From positions 62,001 to 126,000 of the forward strand of contig NZ_RJTN01000008.1 of assembly GCF_005497185.1 (NCBI RefSeq): DNA of 64,000 nucleotides. Reading direction: 5' to 3'. A program made the position numbers and the translations under genes. Numbering within the stretch: the stretch's first letter is position 1; each line of letters starts with the position of its first letter. The notes below the pieces were generated by a model. The model worked only from the letters and a program-made list of their open reading frames with translations, was not told the origin of the DNA and ran no database searches. This DNA comes from Pectobacterium polonicum (GTDB taxonomy: Bacteria; Pseudomonadota; Gammaproteobacteria; Enterobacterales; Enterobacteriaceae). Below, one piece after another: positions 36,568 through 44,798 of this stretch.

Positions 36568-36573
36568 CGGGTC

Positions 36574-37347
36574 GTGAAAAGAACGTCTTATGTGTTATTG
36601 AGCATCACGTCCGTGACGGCGGTGCTCGCCTTGTGGCAGTGGGCGGGGGCGCAGCAGTGGGTTGATCCGCTGCTGCTACCGCCGCTGTCGGATATCATCT
36701 TGACCGCCGGAGAGCTGGCGCAGGACGGCTATCGGCAGGTATCGCTGTGGGAACATATTGCCGTCAGCGTCGCTCGGGCGCTGAGCGCCTTCAGCGTCGC
36801 GATTATCCTTGGTGTCCCGCTTGGCCTGTTGATGGGACTATCGCCTCCAATTGCTGCCGTTTTTAATCCTTTCGTTCAGTTTCTACGACCGTTGCCTAAA
36901 ATCGCACTCATCCCGCTGGCGGTGGTCTGGCTGGGAATTGGTGAGGCATCCAAATTCTTCCTGATCTTTATCGCGACTTTTCTCAGCGTCGTGGTTGGTG
37001 CCTGTGCCGCCGTTGAGCGCGTGGAACGTTCCCGTATCCGCGTCGCACAAACGCTCGGGGCCAGCCGTCGACAGATTTTTTTCCGTGTCGTGTTGCCCGA
37101 TACGCTGCCGGAGCTGTTTACCACGGTGCGGCTGGCTATCGGTATCGGTTGGACATCCCTGATTGCGGCGGAAATGGTCGCTGCCACCTCGGGCATCGGC
37201 TGGATGGTGATGAATGCCAGCGCCTACCTGCGTACCGATATTGTGATGTTGGGCATCTTATTATTAGGCAGTATCGGCTATGCGCTCGATCTGCTGTTGG
37301 TCGGTGCACAGCGAGTCTTCGTGCCGTGGGCGGGGAAATCATCATGA
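36574..37347 (+). CDS. TauC-like sulfonate ABC transporter permease
   Basis: This 257-residue permease has six hydrophobic segments and the EAA-type loop with GASRRQIFFRVVLPDTLP. It starts with GTG at 36574, six bases after the TauA-like gene, and ends in an ATGA overlap with the ATPase gene, so the three are tightly coupled. It belongs to the TauC/SsuC group. With its neighbours it imports a small sulfonate. Confidence 0.86.
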   Translation: MKRTSYVLLSITSVTAVLALWQWAGAQQWVDPLLLPPLSDIILTAGELAQDGYRQVSLWEHIAVSVARALSAFSVAIILGVPLGLLMGLSPPIAAVFNPFVQFLRPLPKIALIPLAVVWLGIGEASKFFLIFIATFLSVVVGACAAVERVERSRIRVAQTLGASRRQIFFRVVLPDTLPELFTTVRLAIGIGWTSLIAAEMVAATSGIGWMVMNASAYLRTDIVMLGILLLGSIGYALDLLLVGAQRVFVPWAGKSS

Positions 37348-38147
37348 CCGAACATTCTCAGCCTGATGCGCCACACATTGTCGTTGAGCGCGTGAGCCTC
37401 ACGTTTCCGTCAAAAAGCGGTTCTCTCACGGTGCTGGATGACATTTCTCTCCAGATTGCTAAAGGCGAATTCGTGGTGTTGCTGGGCCCTTCCGGCTGCG
37501 GCAAATCGACCATTCTCAACATGATTGCTGGCTTTGAATCCGCCGGTAAGGGGCGCGTGCTGTGCGGTGGGGAGCCTGTTCGTCGTCCGGGGCCCTCGCG
37601 CGGCATGGTATTTCAGCAGGCCAATTTATTCCCGTGGCTCACCGTGCTGGAAAACGTGACGTTTGGCCCACGGATGCAGGGAGCGAATAAAGCTCAGCTT
37701 CAGCGTGACGCGGAAAACTATCTTGCCTTGGTTGGGCTGGAAGGGTTCCAGCAGCACTATCCCTGGCAACTCTCTGGCGGAATGAAACAGCGGGTGGCGC
37801 TGGCGCGCGCCTGGTTGCCGAACCCCGAGGTGCTGCTGATGGACGAACCGTTTGGTGCGTTGGATGCACAAACTCGTTTGATGATGCAGGAACTGCTGCT
37901 ATCTGCCTGGCAGAAAACCGGCACCACGCTGTTATTTGTCACGCATGACGTGGACGAAGCGCTGTTTTTAGCCGATCGGGTACTGGTGATGTCCGCACGT
38001 CCCGGTCGTATTGCAGAGACGATCCCGCTGCCGTTTGGCCGCGAGAGAGAAATTGAAACCTTGGCACAGCATCCTGACTACGCCGCACTGAAGCAGCGTA
38101 TTTTACATCGCGTTCGTGAAGAAGCGCGTCGTCACCTCAATCTGTAA
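37344..38147 (+). CDS. TauB-like sulfonate ABC transporter ATPase
   Basis: This 267-residue ATPase has Walker A (GPSGCGKST), Q-loop (VFQQANLFPW), signature LSGGMKQR, Walker B (VLLMDEPFGALDA) and switch histidine (FVTHDVDEA). The ATG at 37344 overlaps the permease stop. The open frame extends further upstream but only through the permease gene. It energises the plus-strand sulfonate importer. It is distinct from the ATPase at 32201, so each arm carries its own. Confidence 0.88.
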   Translation: MTEHSQPDAPHIVVERVSLTFPSKSGSLTVLDDISLQIAKGEFVVLLGPSGCGKSTILNMIAGFESAGKGRVLCGGEPVRRPGPSRGMVFQQANLFPWLTVLENVTFGPRMQGANKAQLQRDAENYLALVGLEGFQQHYPWQLSGGMKQRVALARAWLPNPEVLLMDEPFGALDAQTRLMMQELLLSAWQKTGTTLLFVTHDVDEALFLADRVLVMSARPGRIAETIPLPFGREREIETLAQHPDYAALKQRILHRVREEARRHLNL

Positions 38148-38168
38148 TCCGTATTTCAGGAGAATATT

Positions 38169-39182
38169 ATGCACCTTGCTCGATTCCCCCGTTTATCACT
38201 GGGCCATTTTCCCACGCCGCTGGAGGCGTTACCGAACCTGTCTGCCTATCTGGGCGGTCCGACGATTTACATCAAACGTGACGACGCCACAGGGCTGGCG
38301 ACCGGCGGCAATAAAACCCGCAAGCTGGAGTTCCTGCTTGCCGATGCGCAGCAGCAGGGCGCGGATGTCATCATCACGCAGGGCGCGACGCAGTCTAACC
38401 ATGTGCGACAAACCATTGCGGCGGCGGCAAAGCTGGGCTTGAAAACCAAGGTGCTGCTGGAAAAACGCGTGGAGGACTACGGTGAAGACTACCAGCGCTC
38501 CGGTAACGTGCTGCTGGATAACCTGCTCGGCGGTGAAATTATCGATCATCTGCCCGCCGGCACAGATATGCAGCAGGCGATGGAAACGTTAGCGGAATCA
38601 CTGCGCAAAGAAGGATTGAAGCCTTATGTCATCCCCGGCGGCGGCTCTAGCCCGGTAGGCGCGTTGGGCTATGTTGCCTGTGCGGAAGAGCTGTTATTTC
38701 AGTCCAGCCAGCAGCGTCTGCGTATTGATCATATTGTTCACGCGACGGGCAGCACCGGCACGCAGGCCGGATTGGTGACCGGGTTGGTGGCGACGAACAG
38801 CCAGATTCCACTATTAGGCATCAGCGTCAGAGCGCCGAAAGCGAAGCAGGAAGAGAATGTTTACGCGTTAGCACAGCGTACCTGGCAGCTGCTGGGGATT
38901 CCGGGCGAACTGCCGCGTAGCGCGGTGCAGGTGAACAGCGACTATGTCGGTAAAGGGTACGGCATTCCAACCGAAGGAACGCTGGAAGCGCTCAGGCTAT
39001 TGGCACAGTTGGAAGGGATTTTGCTCGATCCGGTCTATTCCGGCAAAGGAATGGCGGGGCTGATCGATTTGATTCGCCAAGGACATTTTCGCGCCGATGA
39101 AAACATTGTTTTCATCCATACCGGCGGTTCGGCGGGGTTGTTTGGCTACCGTCAACTGTTCGAACAAACGGCCGCGCAATGA
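38169..39182 (+). CDS. PLP-dependent lyase: CuyA-like L-cysteate sulfo-lyase or D-cysteine desulfhydrase
   Basis: This 337-residue enzyme belongs to the ACC-deaminase/D-cysteine desulfhydrase family of PLP enzymes. [11 protein letters not shown] places the PLP lysine at Lys52, [12 protein letters not shown] (from residue 71) is the substrate carboxylate loop, and [10 protein letters not shown] binds the cofactor phosphate. From memory its sequence is closer to CuyA (L-cysteate to pyruvate, ammonia and sulfite) than to E. coli DcyD. Examples are GNKTRKLEF where DcyD has GNKLRKLEF, and GATQSN where DcyD has GAIQSN. The location behind a sulfonate transporter supports CuyA. An AGGAGA ribosome site precedes the ATG. 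Activity on D-cysteine cannot be excluded. Confidence 0.78.
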   Translation: MHLARFPRLSLGHFPTPLEALPNLSAYLGGPTIYIKRDDATGLATGGNKTRKLEFLLADAQQQGADVIITQGATQSNHVRQTIAAAAKLGLKTKVLLEKRVEDYGEDYQRSGNVLLDNLLGGEIIDHLPAGTDMQQAMETLAESLRKEGLKPYVIPGGGSSPVGALGYVACAEELLFQSSQQRLRIDHIVHATGSTGTQAGLVTGLVATNSQIPLLGISVRAPKAKQEENVYALAQRTWQLLGIPGELPRSAVQVNSDYVGKGYGIPTEGTLEALRLLAQLEGILLDPVYSGKGMAGLIDLIRQGHFRADENIVFIHTGGSAGLFGYRQLFEQTAAQ

Positions 39183-39895
39183 GTACGCCACTGATTGGCG
39201 TGCTGGGCGGGATGGGGCCGCTGGCGACGGTCGATCTGTTGCATAAAATTGTGGAAGAAACGCCCGCCAGTCGCGATCAGGATCATGTGCCGGTGGTGGT
39301 CTGGAACGTGCCGCAGATTCCCGATCGCCAGCAGGCGCTGGCAGGCACCGGTGAATCGCCGCTGCCGGCGCTGTTGCACGCTATCCGGCAGCTTAATCGC
39401 CTGTCGGTCAGTCATATTGTGGTGCCGTGCAATACGGCGCACCACTGGTTTGACGCGTTGACGGAGGCCAGTGATGCACCGCTGCTGCATATTGCCGATG
39501 CCACGCTGCACGCGCTGACACAGGCCGATAAGGCAAAGGCATCACCGCGTAAAATCGGGCTGATTGCGACTCACGGGACGCTTAATGCAGGATGGTATCA
39601 GCAGCGTTTTGCCGCACAGTTAGGTGCGGAAACCGTGGTGCCGAACGAACAAGAAATGACAACGCTCTTCGTGCCGGGGTGCTATGCGGTAAAGCGTGGC
39701 GAGCTACAACATGGTGGGCGGTTGCTGGATCAGTTAGCGGCACAGTTGGTGGAACGGGGAGCAGAACGTCTGGTGCTGGCCTGCACGGAAGTCCCGCCTG
39801 CGCTGGAGGCGGTGTCGTCACGCTGGCGAAATATCAGTATCGATCCGACACGTGCGCTGGCGCAGGCCTGCGTTCGTATCTGGCAACAGAAATAA
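39179..39895 (+). CDS. Aspartate/glutamate racemase family protein coupled to the CuyA-like lyase
   Basis: This is a 238-residue PLP-independent racemase with catalytic cysteines Cys84 (VPCNTAHHW) and Cys202 ([10 protein letters not shown]) and the opening [13 protein letters not shown]. Its ATG overlaps the lyase stop in an ATGA junction, so the two enzymes are made together. The natural reading is that it interconverts the enantiomers of the lyase substrate, for example D- and L-cysteate, which resemble aspartate in shape and charge. Cysteine or aspartate are alternatives. It is a paralogue of the racemase at 8237. A strong terminator follows at once. Confidence 0.82.
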   Translation: MSTPLIGVLGGMGPLATVDLLHKIVEETPASRDQDHVPVVVWNVPQIPDRQQALAGTGESPLPALLHAIRQLNRLSVSHIVVPCNTAHHWFDALTEASDAPLLHIADATLHALTQADKAKASPRKIGLIATHGTLNAGWYQQRFAAQLGAETVVPNEQEMTTLFVPGCYAVKRGELQHGGRLLDQLAAQLVERGAERLVLACTEVPPALEAVSSRWRNISIDPTRALAQACVRIWQQK

Positions 39896-39921
39896 AAGCC
39901 GTCCATTGCTGGACGGCTTTT
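39894..39921. terminator. Strong terminator at the end of the sulfonate island
   Basis: A perfect 12-bp stem AAAAGCCGTCCA with a 4-nt loop, ending in TTTT on the plus strand and in TTTT on the minus strand. It separates the island from the convergent dcuB. Confidence 0.9.
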
Positions 39922-39938
39922 AGGTATAGATAACTGAA

Positions 39939-41279
39939 TTACAGGAAACCGTACATTGCGGCGAACACCCAGCCAAAGACGCAAGAGGTGCTTACACCGA
40001 TCAAACCAGGAAGAATAAAGCTGTGGTTGATAACGAAACGGCCGATTTTAGTGGTGCCAGAGCGGTCAAACTGGATAGCAGCCAGATCGCTTGGGTAGGT
40101 CGGCAGAATATAGTAACCGTAGCAGGCAGGTGCTGACGCCACGATATACGCCGGGTCAACCCCGATAGCCAGCGCAACAGGGACAATCGCAGCCAGTGCC
40201 GCTGCCTGTGAGTTAACGAATTTGGACACGATCAGCAGGATAATGGCGTAAGCCCAGGGATAAACTTTCACCAACGAACCAAGCGTGGCTTTGATCTCTT
40301 CCAGATGTGCGCCGAACATGGTTTCCGCCATCCAGGCGATACCGTATACCGCGACGATGGCAATCATCCCTGAACGGAACACTTCGTTTTTCGAGATCGA
40401 TGATGGATTGGTTTTGGTGGCGATAATGATGATGGCGCCGGAGAGCAGCATAAACATCTGAATGACCAGCACCATCGACAGCGGCTTACCAGCGAAAACC
40501 GGACGCAGCTCTTCAACCGCCCCTAGAATTGCCACTGCACCGATAGTTGCCAGAAAAATCCACATGGCAACCCAGTTACTGCGCGGCAGTTTTCTGTCCA
40601 GCAGCGTGGCAGTATCGCCATACACATACTGTTTGTTTTCTGGATCGGCGATGAATTTCTGGAAATCGGCATCTTTGTCGAGATCCTTCCCGCGGAACCA
40701 ACTGAAAATCCCTATCGCCAGAATACCCAACAGGGTAGAGGGGATGGTAATAGACAGCAGGTCGAGGAATCCCAGATGCTTACCCTGGAAGGTGAAATTA
40801 GCCAGCATGGCAACCAGTGAAACGACGGCAACGGAAACCGGGCTGGCAATAATCCCCATCTGTGCGCCGATTGAACTGGCAGCCATTGGCCTTTCAGGAC
40901 GAATATTATTCTTGATGGCGACATCATAAATAATTGGCAGAATGGTATACACCACGTGGCCTGTACCGCACAGGATCGTCAGAATACAGGTGACAAACGG
41001 CGCGATAATCGAAACGTATTTCGGGTTACGTCGCAGCATACGCTCTGCGAGTTGCAGCATGACATCCAGCCCGCCCGATGCCTGAAGCGTTGCCGAGGCG
41101 GCCACCACGGCAATGATGACCAGCATGACGTCAACGGGTGGTTTACCCGGTTGCAATTTAAAGATAAAGACCAGAATAACAAGTCCGACCCCGCCTAATA
41201 AACCCAGCGCGATCCCGCCTTTTCTTGCCCCGTAAAAAAGGCAGATCAGGACAATGACTAATTGAATGATGAAGTCCAT
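39939..41279 (-). CDS. dcuB: Anaerobic C4-dicarboxylate transporter DcuB
   Basis: This 446-residue inner-membrane antiporter matches E. coli DcuB nearly end to end (for example [33 protein letters not shown] and the final [12 protein letters not shown]). DcuB exchanges fumarate for succinate in anaerobic growth and also takes part in sensing with DcuS. A likely FNR site lies about 100 bases upstream of the start. It belongs to anaerobic metabolism and is separated from the sulfonate island by a terminator. No fumB or dcuSR genes are adjacent. Confidence 0.93.
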   Translation of the reverse strand: MDFIIQLVIVLICLFYGARKGGIALGLLGGVGLVILVFIFKLQPGKPPVDVMLVIIAVVAASATLQASGGLDVMLQLAERMLRRNPKYVSIIAPFVTCILTILCGTGHVVYTILPIIYDVAIKNNIRPERPMAASSIGAQMGIIASPVSVAVVSLVAMLANFTFQGKHLGFLDLLSITIPSTLLGILAIGIFSWFRGKDLDKDADFQKFIADPENKQYVYGDTATLLDRKLPRSNWVAMWIFLATIGAVAILGAVEELRPVFAGKPLSMVLVIQMFMLLSGAIIIIATKTNPSSISKNEVFRSGMIAIVAVYGIAWMAETMFGAHLEEIKATLGSLVKVYPWAYAIILLIVSKFVNSQAAALAAIVPVALAIGVDPAYIVASAPACYGYYILPTYPSDLAAIQFDRSGTTKIGRFVINHSFILPGLIGVSTSCVFGWVFAAMYGFL

Positions 41280-41382
41280 AGTAGCCCCATTGCATTGCTC
41301 AATATAATGAACTGATTAGTTAGAATTAAAATAAGTGAGTTTTTACTGCGGGTACTATATGGACGTGTTGTTGTTTATTTTC

Positions 41383-41396
41383 TTGATCTAAATCTA
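41383..41396. promoter_or_regulatory. Candidate FNR site upstream of dcuB
   Basis: TTGATCTAAATCTA matches the FNR consensus TTGAT-N4-ATCAA at nine of ten defined positions. It lies about 104 bases upstream of the dcuB start, consistent with the known FNR control of dcuB. Confidence 0.5.
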
Positions 41397-41956
41397 TTAA
41401 TTTTTATCTTTACCCTATTTCCTGAAAATAAAAGATCTTGCTCGCAATAATTAAATTTCTTTGATTTATTTAGTTTTTTAAGTGTAATTTTAGTTTATTA
41501 ATAGATAATGTAAGCGCCACTTGGCGAGGTTGTTAATAATCAGTGGGGTAATATTAAAATTAATTCAACATTTGTTCTTGTTTTGTTGTGGTTTGTGTTG
41601 TTTTATTTTTTATTTTCGTTAACGTTTACCACAAAAAATCACACTTCGATGTTAACTGATCTACCACTAATGGGGTATTTATTTATATTCCATTGTTTTT
41701 AAATGATTAATGTAAAAAGTGAAAAATGAACCCCTGTTTAGTAGTGAAGTCAATATCAGCCTATTACGGTATGGTAGGAAAATAAAAATAGGACGTTGCC
41801 GCTATTCACTTCAGGAATATAGCTGACGTGTTTTTTTATGTTTATCTTAGAGGCGAAGGGTAATAATTTTTATAGTGTGATTGGTTATTAATATAAAATT
41901 TCTATAAGTTTTTTAGAATATCGCGATACTGGATATTTTCCTTCCAAAGAAAAATA

Positions 41957-41984
41957 TGGCCGAATATCGGTACGTCAGCGGCCA
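41957..41984 (-). terminator. Possible terminator of the has operon
   Basis: TGGCCG and CGGCCA form a 6-bp stem with a 16-nt loop, followed on the minus strand by a T-rich tail. It lies 34 bases after the last has gene. Confidence 0.4.
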
Positions 41985-42017
41985 TTCCCCTGTTTCGAAC
42001 GACATCACTTTATGCGG

Positions 42018-43373
42018 CTAACGATGCACGAAATAGGCCGCTAACTGGCGTAATGTCTGCTCATCCAGCGTGCCAGCGTAGTAACGCAGCTGTAGCCAGG
42101 CCGTCAGCCACGTATAACGTGCTTCGGTCAGGTCGCGCCGTGCGCCGTAAAGCAGTTGTTCAGCATTCAGCACATCAAGATTCACGCGCTCCCCACCCTG
42201 AACGCTCTTTTGGGTCGCGGTGACCAACGCCAGCGCTGATTTTTCCGCCAATTCATAGGCGCGGATTTTTGCCTGACTGCTGGTGACCAAATTAAACTGG
42301 CGACGCAGTTCCGTCTGGATTGTCGCCGTCTGTTCGTCCTTTTCCCGCGCGGTTTGCTGATAGCGCTCCTGTGCCTGACGCGTCGCGGCAGAGACACCAC
42401 CGCCTGCAAAAATCGGTACGCTGACGCGAATACCAATCGAGCGCGTATCGTATTTCTGGTTGTAGCTGTTTTCGGTATCCGACTGCGTATTGCGCGTGCT
42501 GGCAACCAGCGTGACCTGTGGCAGGTGGCCTGCCCGATTGCGCTCAATGCTGTATTTCGCCACGGCGAGCGATTGATTCAGCGCCAGTAGCTGCGCGTTG
42601 TGGCGGAGAGCCAGCGATTGCCAGTGCTGATAGACCGCAGGCTGAAGCGCCTGCGGCGTAAAGCGTGGCGTTAGCGCCGCAAGCTGATCCACGCCAACGG
42701 GCATCCCCAGCAGCGTTTCCAGTTCACGCAGGCTGATATCCAGGTTGTCCTGCGCTTCGATGAGCTGCGCTTCCGTCAGGTTGACCCGTGCCTCAGTTTC
42801 CAGCATATCGGTGCGGGTGCCTTCTCCCTGCTGGAAGAGGCGTTGATTCAGTTGATATTGTTCGCGATAGGCACGCTGTTGTGCCTGAACCAAGGCGATC
42901 TGCTCGCGGCTAAACAGCACGTTGGTGTAGGCTTGAAACAGGCGTATCAGCAGCTGTTGGCTGGCATCGCGCAGCTGTTCGTCTGCCAGTACGGCGCTGG
43001 CTTCACCCTGCTGATAGCGCGACCACGCCGCGTAGTCGATCAGCGGCTGTTGCACGGAAAAGCTGGAAGCGCGGCTAGTGTAATCCCGTTCTGACTGTTG
43101 GCTGCCCGCCGTAACGGTGGAATCGTTACGGGACTGGCTGTAGTCATAGGTGACTTTTGGCAGCAGTCCGGCACGTCCGATGTTCTTCTCTTCGCTGTCG
43201 GCATTACGCGCATGCACGGCGGCCTGAAAGGCCGGATCGTGCGTCAGCGCCTGCTGCCAGGCTTCCATGAGTCCCAGTGCCTGACTCGGAGCGCTGTAGA
43301 TTAGCGTGAGAAAAAGCGGGACGGCATAACTGGAGCGGATCGCCGCGCGATAAACGGATGAAAGGCGCAGCAT
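42018..43373 (-). CDS. hasF: TolC-like outer-membrane channel of the Has type I secretion system
   Basis: This 451-residue outer-membrane efflux protein has a signal peptide (ending near PSQALG) and the two long coiled-coil repeats of the TolC family. Known relatives include PrtF of Dickeya proteases and HasF. With the ABC protein and adaptor encoded upstream it should form the envelope-spanning channel that secretes HasA. Its ribosome site (GAGGAG) is inside the end of the adaptor gene. In Serratia marcescens the has operon lacks this gene and uses a TolC encoded elsewhere, so its presence here is a local variation. Confidence 0.82.
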   Translation of the reverse strand: MLRLSSVYRAAIRSSYAVPLFLTLIYSAPSQALGLMEAWQQALTHDPAFQAAVHARNADSEEKNIGRAGLLPKVTYDYSQSRNDSTVTAGSQQSERDYTSRASSFSVQQPLIDYAAWSRYQQGEASAVLADEQLRDASQQLLIRLFQAYTNVLFSREQIALVQAQQRAYREQYQLNQRLFQQGEGTRTDMLETEARVNLTEAQLIEAQDNLDISLRELETLLGMPVGVDQLAALTPRFTPQALQPAVYQHWQSLALRHNAQLLALNQSLAVAKYSIERNRAGHLPQVTLVASTRNTQSDTENSYNQKYDTRSIGIRVSVPIFAGGGVSAATRQAQERYQQTAREKDEQTATIQTELRRQFNLVTSSQAKIRAYELAEKSALALVTATQKSVQGGERVNLDVLNAEQLLYGARRDLTEARYTWLTAWLQLRYYAGTLDEQTLRQLAAYFVHR

Positions 43374-43375
43374 GA

Positions 43376-44734
43376 TTACTCCTCGGTCAATGCCAAATGC
43401 AGGCGGTCGGAAAGCGGCTTGAACAGGTAGTTGAGCAGGGAGCGTTCACCGGTACGAATGAAGGCTTCCACTGGCATGCCGGGACGAACATCTAGCCCGG
43501 CAAGCTGCTGCTTACCCTGTTCATCGACGTGTATACGCAGGGCGTAATAGGGTTTTCCCGTCTGTTGCTCGACTAACTGGTCGGCACCGATCAGCGCGAC
43601 CACACCGGAAATACGCGGCGTGGTGCTTTGATTAAAAGCGGAAAATAGCAGCTCGACCGGCAACCCGTTGCTGACTCTGTCCACCAGCTCGATAGGCAGC
43701 TGTGCGTCAATTAATAACGGTTGACCATCAGGAACAATCTCCATCAACATCTGCCCGCTATTCACCACGCCGCCTTCGGTATGCAGCGCCAGCCCGACCA
43801 CCGTGCCGCTGGCAGGCGCGCGAATGTGCGTGTGCTGAAGTTCATACTCCGCCGTTTTCAGCCGCTGGGTGAGATCCTGAATGGAACGCTGGGTATCGGC
43901 GAGCTGGGCGCGTACTTCTTTTTGGTATTCGTTTTGGCGCTGCTGGATCTTTTGTTCCAATTCGACAACCTGCTGCTGGAGCTGTACCTGATTATTGCGT
44001 TCCTGTGCAATCGCCCCTGCCAGTTGGGCTGCCTGTCGTTCGACGTCCAGCAGGCGATTACGGGCGATATAACCTTCTTGTGCTAATGGACGCAGCCCGC
44101 GTAGCTGTTCGTTGACGATCTGGAATTGCGTTTGGCTGCTGGCAAGGAGCGCCTGTGACCCCTGCGATTGTGCCTTCGCCCCGATGATGGCGGCCTGCAT
44201 CGCCGCGCGTTCCTGTTGCAGCGCGGCGCGACGGCTGGTGAACAGTTGCTGCTGGGCGATCTGGATTTGTTGCGTGACGGTACTGTACTGCTCTGTAGGG
44301 GCGGGGAAGGCAATCGTACTCAGATCGTCGCGCTCTGCCAGTAGGCGAGCTTCGCCCGCGTGCGCTTCTTGAAGCTGTGTGACGAGATTGTCACGCTGTG
44401 CCTGAGCGGGGGTTTGATCCAACGTGGCAAGAATTTGACCCGTCTGCACACGGTCACCATCCCGCACGGTGAGTGAGGCGATGCGTCCACTACCGAGCGG
44501 CTGTACCGCTTTACGGTTATCTGCAACGACGATCCGACCGGATACCGCGACGCCTTTATCCAGCGGTGCGATGCCGGCCCAGAGTAGCAGGCCACCAAAT
44601 CCTGCCAGAACCAGCCAGAGGCCGTACTTCAAATAGCGTCCGGCGTCGGTGTGTAACGGCATCGTCGCGATATTATCCGCCACCTGAGGGAGGGGCGTTG
44701 TCGGCTGTGATATGACTTCGCGTAGCGCGGGCAT
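43376..44734 (-). CDS. hasE: Type I secretion membrane fusion protein HasE
   Basis: This 452-residue adaptor of the HlyD/PrtE family has a short cytoplasmic N-terminus, one membrane segment at about residues 35-55, a beta-barrel/lipoyl region, a long coiled coil (about residues 140-300) and a C-terminal barrel ending in RTGERSLLNYLFKPLSDR, typical of the family. The start at 44734 has an AAGGAAGAG site. It bridges the HasD transporter and the outer-membrane channel during hemophore secretion. It is the second gene of the hasDEF secretion unit. Confidence 0.88.
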   Translation of the reverse strand: MPALREVISQPTTPLPQVADNIATMPLHTDAGRYLKYGLWLVLAGFGGLLLWAGIAPLDKGVAVSGRIVVADNRKAVQPLGSGRIASLTVRDGDRVQTGQILATLDQTPAQAQRDNLVTQLQEAHAGEARLLAERDDLSTIAFPAPTEQYSTVTQQIQIAQQQLFTSRRAALQQERAAMQAAIIGAKAQSQGSQALLASSQTQFQIVNEQLRGLRPLAQEGYIARNRLLDVERQAAQLAGAIAQERNNQVQLQQQVVELEQKIQQRQNEYQKEVRAQLADTQRSIQDLTQRLKTAEYELQHTHIRAPASGTVVGLALHTEGGVVNSGQMLMEIVPDGQPLLIDAQLPIELVDRVSNGLPVELLFSAFNQSTTPRISGVVALIGADQLVEQQTGKPYYALRIHVDEQGKQQLAGLDVRPGMPVEAFIRTGERSLLNYLFKPLSDRLHLALTEE

Positions 44735-44798
44735 GGTTATGCTCTTCCTTCCATGATGCTTTCCTGACGACGGGCATTGATGATCAATGTGTTGAACC

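Larger units (their letters stand above)
41280..42017. other. AT-rich region between dcuB and the has cluster
   Basis: About 740 bases with no credible gene. The right end carries a possible terminator of the has operon and the left end the dcuB promoter with a FNR-like site. The middle is strongly AT-rich and shows nothing recognisable. Confidence 0.55.
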
